The notes under the pieces: model-generated | What the model saw: the letters and a program-made list of their open reading frames with translations, nothing else | What the model was told of the DNA's origin: nothing | Database searches by the model: none | Source: an uncultured Eubacteriales bacterium | Lineage (GTDB): Bacteria; Bacillota; Clostridia; Lachnospirales; Lachnospiraceae | Assembly (NCBI GenBank): GCA_900549105.1 | Contig: URND01000118.1 | Location: 1 to 9,080, forward strand | Length of the DNA stretch: 9,080 bases | Reading direction: 5' to 3' | Shown: piece after piece, positions 1-7,261 of the stretch | Numbering within the stretch: position 1 is the first letter of the stretch | Layout of the letters: every line of letters starts with the position of its first letter | Position numbers and translations under genes: made by a program

Positions 1-835
1 CCGCCGTCACTCGCACCCACTGCTTGTTCTTCAAGCGGGATGCAAATTTGCTTTTGCAGAGGAAGCCGAGGAAAGTAATATCATCCGCACAGCATGTCAT
101 CGCCATACGGCCCGGAACAAAATATCCCTCGTCAAAATTTTTCGAACGGAATACCATGCCCTTGATAATTACCTGTTTTCCCTCATACCGTTCACCATGG
201 TCCAGGGCATCGAGATACCATATGCCGTAATTATCATCATCAATTTCAATAATATCCTGATTCACATCATATGGCAGAATATCTTCTCCCGGGTCAAGGA
301 TATCTCCGTTTTCCGCTTCAAAAATAAGTTCTGCTCTGCTGTTAAGCACTTTCACATTGCGAATCAGATAAGAAATATCTGTTGTTTCTTCATTACAGCG
401 ATTAAAAATCGCCATCTGAGTACAGGTCAGAATATCAGCCATCAAAGAACGCATATTGTTCATATATAATTGGAAGGTAGACGCATCCACAGTGGAAACA
501 ACCTGAAAGAGCTCCCACCGATATGGAAGCTGCATGCGGATGAATTCGCTGACCGGCCACATACCGTTATATTCGATAATAACCTGCTGAGGGCGATGCT
601 CACGGCGGCATTTCTTCAGAAAATCTACTGTAAAATCTTCTTTATCATCGACAGTCACCACATCCACATTATACTGTTCCAGCAGCTTTGGATCAATTTC
701 CACTTCGCCTTCTTCTGTGAGAATCAACAGCGTCTTTTCATCCTCAACAAAATTCCCTTCCAAAATAACCTGTTCAATGAATGTTGTTTTACCGCTCTCA
801 AGGAAACCGGTAATTAAATAAACAGGAACCTGCAT
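1..835 (-). CDS. COG0523/G3E-type P-loop GTPase with DUF1980-like C-terminal domain (partial, 3' end off window)
   Basis: Seen: 278 codons from an ATG at 835..833, open at the window edge. The start has a purine-rich GGGGGAAAG site in the 16-base gap after the upstream gene. The N-terminus begins VYLITGFLESGKTTF, a G3E-type Walker A at residues 10-18. IIEYNGMW at about 86-93 sits where relatives have IIEPSG, and FNRC at about 144-147 sits where NKxD is expected. The CxCC metal motif of COG0523 proteins is absent; the equivalent stretch near residue 60 reads VVTVDDKEDF. From about residue 215 the protein changes character: GKQVIIKGMVFR, RMAMTCCADD and KQWVRV resemble the C-terminal domain of DUF1980/TIGR03943 (YcgQ-type) proteins, which pair with PF03773 permeases. 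Inferred role: an accessory GTPase for metal homeostasis or export, working with the gene just upstream. GTPase fold is confident; the fusion is fairly confident; the substrate is unknown. Confidence 0.82.
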   Translation of the reverse strand, partial: MQVPVYLITGFLESGKTTFIEQVILEGNFVEDEKTLLILTEEGEVEIDPKLLEQYNVDVVTVDDKEDFTVDFLKKCRREHRPQQVIIEYNGMWPVSEFIRMQLPYRWELFQVVSTVDASTFQLYMNNMRSLMADILTCTQMAIFNRCNEETTDISYLIRNVKVLNSRAELIFEAENGDILDPGEDILPYDVNQDIIEIDDDNYGIWYLDALDHGERYEGKQVIIKGMVFRSKNFDEGYFVPGRMAMTCCADDITFLGFLCKSKFASRLKNKQWVRVTA

Positions 836-851
836 TTATCTTTCCCCCGTT

Positions 852-1961
852 CTAGTTCAGCCCGAATAACTCTGCCAGCTTGTCCTCTTTCAATTCGGAA
901 CCGATGACACAAAGCCGGCCCGTAACATCCGGTTCGCCATCGCGCAGCTCAAATTCTCCGGGAACAAGGTCAAAATATATCCAACCGCCTTTTGTGTCCG
1001 GAACCATGCCTTTTGCTCTGAGAATCATACCATAATCTTCAGAATGGGCCAGCACATCCAACGCCATCTGCATCTGCTCACGGTCATACTTTTTAGCGGT
1101 CTCCTGACCCCAGCTTGTAAATATATCATCCGCATGATGGTGTCCATGTTCGTGCTCATGTTCGTGATCATGGCAGCCGCATGTGCAGTCCGGACCATGG
1201 TCATGCTCATGATGATGTTCATGCTCGTGATGATGCTCGTGCTCATGGTGATGCTCATGTTCGTGATGATGCTCGTGCTCATGGTGATGCTCATGCTCGT
1301 GATGATGTTCATGTTCATGATGATGGTGCTCATGTTCTTCCTCAAGAAGTTTCAGAACAAAATCATTTTCTCTTTCCATAGCATCCAGAATCTTCATACC
1401 GTCAATATCATCCCACGGTGTTGTGACAATCGTTGCATCCGAATTATGTGCCTTAATCATTTCAAGACATTTCGCCAGCTTGTCCTCAGACATTTTCTGA
1501 GTACGGCTTAAAACGATGGTTTTCGCATGTTCAATCTGATTATTAAAGAACTCTCCGAAGTTCTTCATATACATTTTACATTTCTGCCCGTCGACAACCG
1601 CTGTATAACTGTTCAATACAATATCAACTTTTTCTCCGACACCCTCTACCGCACGGATAACATCAGATAATTTACCGACACCCGAAGGTTCAATGATAAC
1701 CCGGTCCGGCGCATAATCGTGAATAACTTTTTCAAGGGCTGTACCAAAATCGCCGACCAGAGAACAGCAAATGCACCCGGAGTTCATCTCTGTAATCTCA
1801 ACTCCGGCATCCTTCAGAAATCCTCCGTCAATGCCAATCTCACCAAACTCATTTTCAATAAGAACAACCTTTTCATCTTTAAAAGCCTCGGATAAGAGCT
1901 TTTTAATCAATGTGGTTTTTCCGGCGCCTAAAAATCCAGAAATAATATCAATCTTAGCCAC
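852..1961 (-). CDS. CobW-like COG0523/G3E GTPase with long His-rich metal-binding segment
   Basis: The family is metal-handling P-loop GTPases, several linked to zinc or cobalamin metabolism. Seen in the 369-residue product: Walker A GFLGAGKTT at 9-17; IENEFGEIGID at 35-45; the GCICC metal motif at 62-66 (Cys63, Cys65, Cys66); EPSG at 91-94; a His-rich segment at 210-276 with about 39 His; a Cys cluster CTCGC at 259-263 inside it; and a CobW-C-like domain from about 280 to the end. The G4 position reads LSRTQK (151-156) instead of NKxD. The GTG at 1961..1959 is chosen because AAGGTAGTGA lies 5 bases upstream and it puts Walker A at the usual distance from the N-terminus. An in-frame upstream extension to 2039 runs through the hairpin and is unlikely. 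The next gene follows after 16 bases, so the two GTPases are probably co-transcribed. A zinc-type metallochaperone or storage role is inferred; the metal is not shown by sequence. Confidence 0.9.
   Translation of the reverse strand: MAKIDIISGFLGAGKTTLIKKLLSEAFKDEKVVLIENEFGEIGIDGGFLKDAGVEITEMNSGCICCSLVGDFGTALEKVIHDYAPDRVIIEPSGVGKLSDVIRAVEGVGEKVDIVLNSYTAVVDGQKCKMYMKNFGEFFNNQIEHAKTIVLSRTQKMSEDKLAKCLEMIKAHNSDATIVTTPWDDIDGMKILDAMERENDFVLKLLEEEHEHHHHEHEHHHEHEHHHEHEHHHEHEHHHEHEHHHEHEHHHEHDHGPDCTCGCHDHEHEHEHGHHHADDIFTSWGQETAKKYDREQMQMALDVLAHSEDYGMILRAKGMVPDTKGGWIYFDLVPGEFELRDGEPDVTGRLCVIGSELKEDKLAELFGLN
1134..1334 (-). repeat. Tandem 18-bp repeats encoding EHEHHH, with 36-bp higher-order unit
   Basis: This in-frame low-complexity tract lies inside the His-rich GTPase. 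Positions 1209-1316 encode six consecutive EHEHHH units, flanked by further His-rich sequence and a CTCGC cluster. Two 36-base blocks, 1232-1267 and 1268-1303, are identical except for one base, which suggests recent duplication or slippage of a double unit. All repeat lengths are multiples of three, so copy-number change would keep the frame. Confidence 0.9.
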
Positions 1962-1998
1962 TATAGTCACTACCTTTCCAGTTTTAAAAACACATTGT

Positions 1999-2031
1999 AA
2001 AAAATTCCGTCTGACTAAAACTGACGGAATT
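1999..2031 (-). terminator. Intrinsic terminator (or leader attenuator) after the aminopeptidase gene
   Basis: Perfect 9-bp arms AATTCCGTC (2003-2011) and GACGGAATT (2023-2031) enclose an 11-base loop. On the minus strand the hairpin is followed at once by TTTTTT (2004-1999), the layout of an intrinsic terminator. It lies 43 bases after the aminopeptidase stop codon. It is also downstream of a candidate promoter for the GTPase pair, so it may serve as an attenuator or an operator instead. The stem has only four GC pairs, so strength is uncertain. Confidence 0.68.
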
Positions 2032-2041
2032 ACCATCATTT

Positions 2042-2070
2042 AGTGTACCACACCAAAAATGGTTTATCAA
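2042..2070 (-). promoter_or_regulatory. Candidate sigma-70/sigma-A promoter for the GTPase pair
   Basis: On the minus strand TTGATA (2070-2065) is separated by 17 bases from TACACT (2047-2042), and TGG directly precedes the -10, giving an extended -10 element. The start of transcription would be near 2035, just before the inverted repeat at 2003-2031. The assignment is by consensus match only. Confidence 0.48.
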
Positions 2071-2073
2071 GTT

Positions 2074-3462
2074 TTAAATCCAATCTTTTGTTTTCAGGAA
2101 AGCCTCATAGCATTTTTCTGCTTCGTATATATCCGACTTGCTTGTGATTTCCCATGGCGCGTGCATGCTGAGTACCGGGACACCGCAGTCGATGACATCC
2201 ATATCATAAGCCGCCGGAATCCAGGCGATGGTATTGCCGCCGCCGGCGTCCACCCGTCCCATCTCTGATACCTGATAGGCCACCTTGCTGTCATCCATAA
2301 CCCGTCGAATCCGGGCAACATATTCTGCTCCGGCATCGTTGGAGCCGGATTTTCCGCGGGCGCCGGTATACTTATTAAATACAACGCCGTGTCCAAAGTA
2401 AGCCGTATTATTTTTTTCGAATACGGAAGAAAACGCCGGGTCATAGGCCGCGCACACATCCGAGGACAGCATCTTTGAGTTTGCCAGAGTCCGGCGAAGG
2501 GTAATATCATTCAATTTACCCATGGCATTCAAAATCTCTGCAATGGTATTTTCAAAGAATTTAGAACCCATGCTTGACGCGCCCACGCTGCCGATTTCTT
2601 CTTTGTCCACAAATATGGCAACGCTGGTCCGCACTACATCATCTACGGCTAACATAGCCATCAATGATGTATAGGCGCATACCCGGTCATCCTGCCCATA
2701 AGACATCACCATACTCCGGTCCAAGCCAAAATCTCTGGCCTTTCCGGCCGGCACAACTTCGATTTCACCGGAAATGAAATCCTCTTCTTCAATGTCATAT
2801 TTATCTTTTAAAAGTTTTAAAATATTTGCCTTAACTTTATCCTTTGTGTCCGAATCCTTTAATGGACGGCTGCCCACAAGAATATCCAGATTTTCTCCCT
2901 CAACAACAACCGCCGCCTTCTTCTCAAGCTGTTTGGCTGAGAGATGTATAAGCAAATCCGACACGCCAAATACCGGGTCGTTTTCATCTTCTCCGATATT
3001 GATTTCCACATGGCTTCCGTCCTTCTTCACGATTGTACCGTGAAGGGCCAGAGGCAATGCCACCCACTGATACTTCTTTATTCCGCCATAATAATGGGTA
3101 TCCATATAAGCCAGTTCCGTATCTTCATAGAGAGGATTCTGTTTCAGATCCAACCGCGGGGAATCGATGTGTGCGCCGAGGATATTCATTCCTTCTTCCA
3201 TCGGGAAAAGTCCTATATTGACAAACATCACTGCTTTGCCCTTTGTCTGGGCATAAATCTTACTTCCGTGTCTCACCAAATGCCCGCCGCGGACAACCTC
3301 CTCCAGCGGAACATAACCGTACTGCCGTGCCGTTGAAATCATCTGGCGCACACATTCTCTCTCTGTTTTACCGTTATCCAGGAAAAATTTATATCCCTGA
3401 ATCAACGCATCGATCATCTCCATATCTTCATCGCTGTATGTATTCCAAACATTTTCCTTCAT
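2074..3462 (-). CDS. M18-family metalloaminopeptidase
   Basis: A cytosolic di-zinc exopeptidase of the M18 (aspartyl aminopeptidase-like) family that removes N-terminal residues from peptides. The product has 462 residues, the normal length for the family. Candidate metal and catalytic motifs are all present: GAHIDSPRLDLK (His98, Asp100), GQDDRVCAY (Asp258/Asp259), DKEEIGS (Glu288/Glu289), SSDVCAAYDP (Asp335), GRVDAGGGNT (402-411) and SMHAPWE (His434). The ATG at 3462 is chosen because a perfect AAGGAGG (3478-3472) lies 9 bases upstream; the in-frame TTG further upstream overlaps the previous gene's stop codon and would put this ribosome site inside the coding sequence. It starts 17 bases after the MoxR gene, so it is probably the last gene of that operon, and a terminator-like hairpin follows. 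Substrate preference (acidic or otherwise) cannot be read from the sequence. Confidence 0.95.
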   Translation of the reverse strand: MKENVWNTYSDEDMEMIDALIQGYKFFLDNGKTERECVRQMISTARQYGYVPLEEVVRGGHLVRHGSKIYAQTKGKAVMFVNIGLFPMEEGMNILGAHIDSPRLDLKQNPLYEDTELAYMDTHYYGGIKKYQWVALPLALHGTIVKKDGSHVEINIGEDENDPVFGVSDLLIHLSAKQLEKKAAVVVEGENLDILVGSRPLKDSDTKDKVKANILKLLKDKYDIEEEDFISGEIEVVPAGKARDFGLDRSMVMSYGQDDRVCAYTSLMAMLAVDDVVRTSVAIFVDKEEIGSVGASSMGSKFFENTIAEILNAMGKLNDITLRRTLANSKMLSSDVCAAYDPAFSSVFEKNNTAYFGHGVVFNKYTGARGKSGSNDAGAEYVARIRRVMDDSKVAYQVSEMGRVDAGGGNTIAWIPAAYDMDVIDCGVPVLSMHAPWEITSKSDIYEAEKCYEAFLKTKDWI

Positions 3463-3479
3463 TTGTATATTCCTCCTTG

Positions 3480-4976
3480 TCAACCTAAAAATGATAGTTC
3501 TTTTTCGATTCCCTGAATATCCGCCATAATCGCGCTCTGGCGTTCTCCAAGCAATAATCCCTGATTATACTGATAATATTTTTCGCAGCCATTTTCTCCG
3601 ATAAACCAGAGAGCATAATGGCTTGAATTCAACTCGGTGATAAAGACAACCATCTCCTGACTTTCGCCGAATGCCGCTTCCACAAAGGCAAAGGAATTGT
3701 CAAAAGCTGTTTTCCATTGTTCAAGCATCGATTGCCGTTCATCTACCGCCTCGTTAAATTTCCCTTTCACCGCTTCAAAATCTGCGCCTTCACGGACAGC
3801 CTTCAGATAATCTTCCAATGTATTCATCAAACGGATGCACATGCGTACTTCTGATTTTTCCATCGTCTTCCCATGTTCGCTCTTTTCCCATTTGTCTTTC
3901 TCCTGCCCCAGAGCTTCCGAGAGACCTTCTGTTAAATCCGCCTGTCCTTTGACAAATTTTAAGACGGCAAAGAGCCGCTCCACATAAATATCCCATTCAT
4001 AGCACTCTCTGGCCCCATCGCTCAATGCGCTGACCAAAAGTCCGAGCACACTCAGTTTTTCATCAAATGGCGCAGAGGCAATCCGCTCCTCAGCTCCCGG
4101 ATGAATTTGACCGCGTAAAATATCTTCCACATTATAATCGGCAGCATATTTTTTGTATAAATCCATATAGGCCGAAAATTCTTTCGCAATTCCCGGATGC
4201 TGCAGATACTGGCCGATAACGCCTTCTGTCACCGGAATATCCAGCTTCTCATAGGCCCGAATCATCTGGGATAAATCCTCCCAGCCGCGGGCGGTCACAA
4301 AGCGTTTGCCTTCGACGGTCGTTTCCACCGTATAGAAATTCTCTTTTTTGACATCCAGATAAGAAATAATACTTCCGTGAATTCCGGCTTTATAGGCATA
4401 CTCTTTCCAAACCGGAAGATTTTCCGTCACATCAATCCGTTTTACCCGGTCCAGAGTGACAATATCAAATTCCTTCACCGATTTGTTGTATTCCGGCGGA
4501 TTTCCGGCGGCAACAATAATCCACCCCTCCGGCACCTGATGATTGCCAAAGGTCTTTCCCTGCAAAAACTGGAGCATGGTCGGCGCCAGTGTCTCAGAAA
4601 CACAGTTGATTTCATCGATAAATAAAATACCCTCTTTTAATCCGGTCCGCTTCATTTGGTCGTAAACCGAACCGATGATTTCACTCATCGTATATTCGGT
4701 TACCGGATATTCTTTTCCGCCATAGTCCTTATGCTCGATAATCGGCAGACCAATGGCCGACTGGCGGGTGTGATGTGTAATCGTATAGGCCACCAGGCCG
4801 ATTCCACATTCTCTGGCGACCTGTTCCATAATCGCCGTCTTTCCGATTCCCGGAGGTCCGATTAAAAGCACCGGCCGCTGATGGGTTCTTCCAATCACAT
4901 AATTGCCGAGCTCATCCTTTGCGCTATAAGCCCTCACCGTATGAATAATTTCTTCCTTTGCTTCTTTAATGTTCAT
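3480..4976 (-). CDS. MoxR-type AAA+ ATPase with long C-terminal extension
   Basis: An AAA+ ATPase of the MoxR kind, expected to act as a ring-shaped remodelling chaperone in the cytosol. Seen in the 498-residue product: Walker A GPPGIGKT at 40-47, Walker B ILFIDE at 117-122, a sensor-1-like AAGNP at 156-160 and an LDRVKRIDV segment at about 175-183. The ATPase core ends near residue 280. About 200 further residues are largely charged and helical, ending in a distinct segment (VVFITELNSSHYALWFIGEN region) that I do not recognise. ATG at 4976 is preferred over an in-frame GTG at 4985, because GGAGTGAG lies at the right distance before the ATG. The start is one base past the TAA of the upstream VWA gene, so translation is probably coupled, matching the usual pairing of MoxR ATPases with VWA partners. 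The client is unknown. Confidence 0.92.
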   Translation of the reverse strand: MNIKEAKEEIIHTVRAYSAKDELGNYVIGRTHQRPVLLIGPPGIGKTAIMEQVARECGIGLVAYTITHHTRQSAIGLPIIEHKDYGGKEYPVTEYTMSEIIGSVYDQMKRTGLKEGILFIDEINCVSETLAPTMLQFLQGKTFGNHQVPEGWIIVAAGNPPEYNKSVKEFDIVTLDRVKRIDVTENLPVWKEYAYKAGIHGSIISYLDVKKENFYTVETTVEGKRFVTARGWEDLSQMIRAYEKLDIPVTEGVIGQYLQHPGIAKEFSAYMDLYKKYAADYNVEDILRGQIHPGAEERIASAPFDEKLSVLGLLVSALSDGARECYEWDIYVERLFAVLKFVKGQADLTEGLSEALGQEKDKWEKSEHGKTMEKSEVRMCIRLMNTLEDYLKAVREGADFEAVKGKFNEAVDERQSMLEQWKTAFDNSFAFVEAAFGESQEMVVFITELNSSHYALWFIGENGCEKYYQYNQGLLLGERQSAIMADIQGIEKELSFLG

Positions 4977-4977
4977 T

Positions 4978-6294
4978 TTACTCACTCCATGTTAATATAT
5001 CGTCCGGCTCAAGAATCACTTTCATCGCCCATGGCGGAACCTTGATATCCGTATAGTCCTCTTTGACAAAAATAAATGCCGTCTCAAATCCCGGTTTTTT
5101 CGGCGGAAATTCGCCGTAGCCATCGGTAAAATAAAGAACTCCTTTCAGATTTCGGAATTCTCCGTCCCGCACAAGCCTTTCCACATAGGCGATACCTTCT
5201 TTAAAGTTCGTGCCGCCTCTCCCCCGGATAACAAGATGTTTCATACATTCCTTCAGTTCTTCTTCATTTTGAATCTTCATGTCCATCTGAACTTTCGCGT
5301 CACATTGGATGATATGCAGATTCATATTTTTGAAAAAGCTGTCCATACTGTGAAGAATCTGAAATGTTTCATGGAAGAAACGCCTGAGAATCTCATCGCC
5401 GCAGGATTCGGATGTATCCACGATAATCGCCAATTCCTGAATTTTTTCCGACTCCTTATACTCTAAAGGTTCCACCAGGGGCACATTGCCGTAGGTATTC
5501 AGGCCATAAGTATAAAATATATAATCAAAGCTGTCCAAATCCAGCTTAATTTCCTCATTCATTACCGTAAACTTTCTTAAAAATTTCCGGTAATCATAGG
5601 TCTCATGCAGACTGATTTCCATCTGAAGCAGCAAATCGCCTGCTTTTTCACCCATACTCTTGGAAAATGTGGAAAGATTCGTTTTCATTTTCTCACTGAT
5701 ATCCTTCCATTTATTATCATTTTCCTGCTGCTTCTGCTTTCCCTCCGGCGTGTCCTCCTGACCCTGCCAGAAAGAATGGTCATCCATCGTGAAAATCCGC
5801 TCTGCCGCCATCAGCTCCCTCGGGGACAGAGGGTGGTTCATCATCCACCGATAAACCGACTGGGCATTTAAAACCTTTGTCTCCTGCCCGATCCGATAGT
5901 ACCAGGCTTCTCGCTCATCGCTGACTACCCGTTTAACGCATACCGCATCAAACCGGTCTACCAGCGACTCCGCCGCAATATCGCAGGCCAGATTCCAAAG
6001 GCGTTCATCCCGCTCCATCCTTCCCGTCATATGGCGGAAAATATTGTGCATCAGCATATGTACATACACCCGGTTCACATCCTGGGGCCATTCTTTATAA
6101 GCCGATGTCAGCCAGGAAGGATTAAACAAAATTTTAAATCCATCTGTTCCAATTGTTTTTGTGCTCAGATTCAGTTCATAGTCCAGCGCGCTTAACGCAA
6201 TGTCAAAATAGCGCATAGACATATAGATTTCATTTCGGGAGGCCGTCAGAATCTGCAGGCCAACCCGGTTGATTCTCTCTCTTATTTCATTCAT
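4978..6294 (-). CDS. VWA-like protein with degenerate metallopeptidase-like N-terminal domain (DUF2201 type)
   Basis: The 438-residue product has two parts. The N-terminal part (about 1-150) contains HMLMHNIFRH (79-88) followed by LWNLACDIAAE. This resembles the putative metallopeptidase domain of DUF2201 proteins, but the catalytic Glu of HExxH is Met here. A charged linker rich in Gln, Glu and Lys follows around 180-205. The C-terminal part is a von Willebrand A-like domain with a complete metal-ion-dependent adhesion site: DTSES (Asp293, Ser295, Ser297), GGT (Thr362) and TDGYG (Asp391). No signal peptide or membrane segment is seen. The ATG has a modest AGGA site 9 bases upstream and follows the LRR gene by 11 bases. 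By analogy with ViaA, CbbO and NorD, it is probably the adaptor or partner of the MoxR ATPase encoded immediately downstream. Confidence 0.88.
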   Translation of the reverse strand: MNEIRERINRVGLQILTASRNEIYMSMRYFDIALSALDYELNLSTKTIGTDGFKILFNPSWLTSAYKEWPQDVNRVYVHMLMHNIFRHMTGRMERDERLWNLACDIAAESLVDRFDAVCVKRVVSDEREAWYYRIGQETKVLNAQSVYRWMMNHPLSPRELMAAERIFTMDDHSFWQGQEDTPEGKQKQQENDNKWKDISEKMKTNLSTFSKSMGEKAGDLLLQMEISLHETYDYRKFLRKFTVMNEEIKLDLDSFDYIFYTYGLNTYGNVPLVEPLEYKESEKIQELAIIVDTSESCGDEILRRFFHETFQILHSMDSFFKNMNLHIIQCDAKVQMDMKIQNEEELKECMKHLVIRGRGGTNFKEGIAYVERLVRDGEFRNLKGVLYFTDGYGEFPPKKPGFETAFIFVKEDYTDIKVPPWAMKVILEPDDILTWSE

Positions 6295-6305
6295 TTTCAG
6301 TCGTC

Positions 6306-7250
6306 CTATAAATCAAAAGTTTTCTTCATTGATGAATAGTGGGCATTTTTATACTGCATTAACATGCTGACAAATTCCGGCACCTGATTTTTCCGGCCAA
6401 ATTCAATTCCGGCGTCAAGCATATCCTTTGGCAATGGTTCACCCTCCGTGAGCAGCGGAAACATATGCCAACGCCTTGTCTCAACCAGATAAAAAAGCAC
6501 CTGTGCTCCCATAGATTTCAAATGTTCAATATAAAATCTACGGGCCTGGGAAGCCAGTTCATAGGGATAACTCAGCCGTTTCAGGGCTAAATCCATCACC
6601 GTCTCCGGCTCATCCCGATGAATCGTCAGCTCAAAAATTTCATCATATTTCATATAATCAATTCCCGTACTGCTGATACAGTTTCTGTAAAGACTGCCGG
6701 AACCATAGGTCTTATGATTAAACTGCCGGGCCTCCTCATTGGCCGTCTCCTCATAAAAGAAATCCGTAAAGACAAGTTGGGATACATTGCCGTCCTCATA
6801 GTGAAAGGTGACTGTCAGTTCAAAATTCGTATCGCTTAAAATCGTATTAATCTGACTCTCCATCCCCTGTACCGTATGCAGATGAATATCCTTTAAATCC
6901 GAATCATTTCGAAATGCACCGTAACCCATATGTCCAAGAGTTCCCGGCAAAACAACACGGGCCAGCCGCGTACAATTATAAAAAGCATAATCATCAATCC
7001 GCTCCGTCCCCTCCGGAAATTCAATCTGCTCCAGAAAACGACACTCGGAGAAGGCATGATTTTCAATCGTTTTCAATGATTTCGGCAAATGAATCCGAGT
7101 CATTTCCCTCTGCTCATAAAAGGCATATTCTCCGATGGCCCTTACCGGATGGTCCTGCCACAAATCCGGCACAGAAACAACCTTATCCGGCCCCTCGGCT
7201 TTCATCAGACGGGCTCCGCCGTCTGCCATTATTTCAAATGTGAACTCCAT
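6306..7250 (-). CDS. Leucine-rich-repeat (BspA/LRR_5-type) protein with helical C-terminal domain
   Basis: The 314-residue product has four evenly spaced BspA-like repeats near the N-terminus: GEYAF, ENHAF, DDYAF and GYGAF, whose AF pairs sit exactly 23 residues apart (43, 66, 89, 112), each followed by an IxLP-like strand. Residues about 125-314 form a non-repeat region. It ends in AGIEFGRKNQVPEFVSMLMQ, a helix pair of ankyrin-like character. There is no signal peptide, transmembrane segment or cell-wall anchor, so unlike surface BspA proteins it is probably cytosolic. ATG at 7250 is chosen over GTG at 7265, because TGAGGG lies 8 bases before the ATG and the GTG overlaps the tcdA stop. It lies between tcdA and the VWA/MoxR pair with 11-base gaps on both sides. 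A protein-recognition role for the ATPase module is inferred only. Confidence 0.85.
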   Translation of the reverse strand: MEFTFEIMADGGARLMKAEGPDKVVSVPDLWQDHPVRAIGEYAFYEQREMTRIHLPKSLKTIENHAFSECRFLEQIEFPEGTERIDDYAFYNCTRLARVVLPGTLGHMGYGAFRNDSDLKDIHLHTVQGMESQINTILSDTNFELTVTFHYEDGNVSQLVFTDFFYEETANEEARQFNHKTYGSGSLYRNCISSTGIDYMKYDEIFELTIHRDEPETVMDLALKRLSYPYELASQARRFYIEHLKSMGAQVLFYLVETRRWHMFPLLTEGEPLPKDMLDAGIEFGRKNQVPEFVSMLMQYKNAHYSSMKKTFDL

Positions 7251-7261
7251 GTTTCTTTCCC

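Noticed and set aside
24..817. Plus-strand reading frames opposite the first GTPase
   Set aside because: They lack recognisable domains and are shadows of the minus-strand GTPase-DUF1980 gene, whose motifs are clear.
1209..1316. CRISPR-like or minisatellite array
   Set aside because: Repeats are contiguous without spacers, in frame, and encode the His-rich tract.
1025..1345. Minus-strand alternative frame with Met-Ser-Ile-Thr repeats
   Set aside because: It is a frame-shifted reading of the same 18-bp repeats inside the GTPase gene, with no independent support.
1044..1511. Plus-strand reading frame of 155 codons rich in Met, Val and Leu that looks like a membrane protein
   Set aside because: It is the antisense of the His repeat: CAT and CAC codons read backwards give Met and Val. 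It has no ribosome site and overlaps a well-supported gene.
1962..2039. N-terminal extension of the His-rich GTPase to position 2039
   Set aside because: It would cross the inverted repeat and T-tract and push Walker A to an unusual distance; the GTG at 1961 has a better ribosome site.
2052..2063. Short palindrome ACCA-AAAA-TGGT in the promoter spacer as an operator
   Set aside because: Arms are only 4 bases and such palindromes are frequent by chance in AT-rich spacers.
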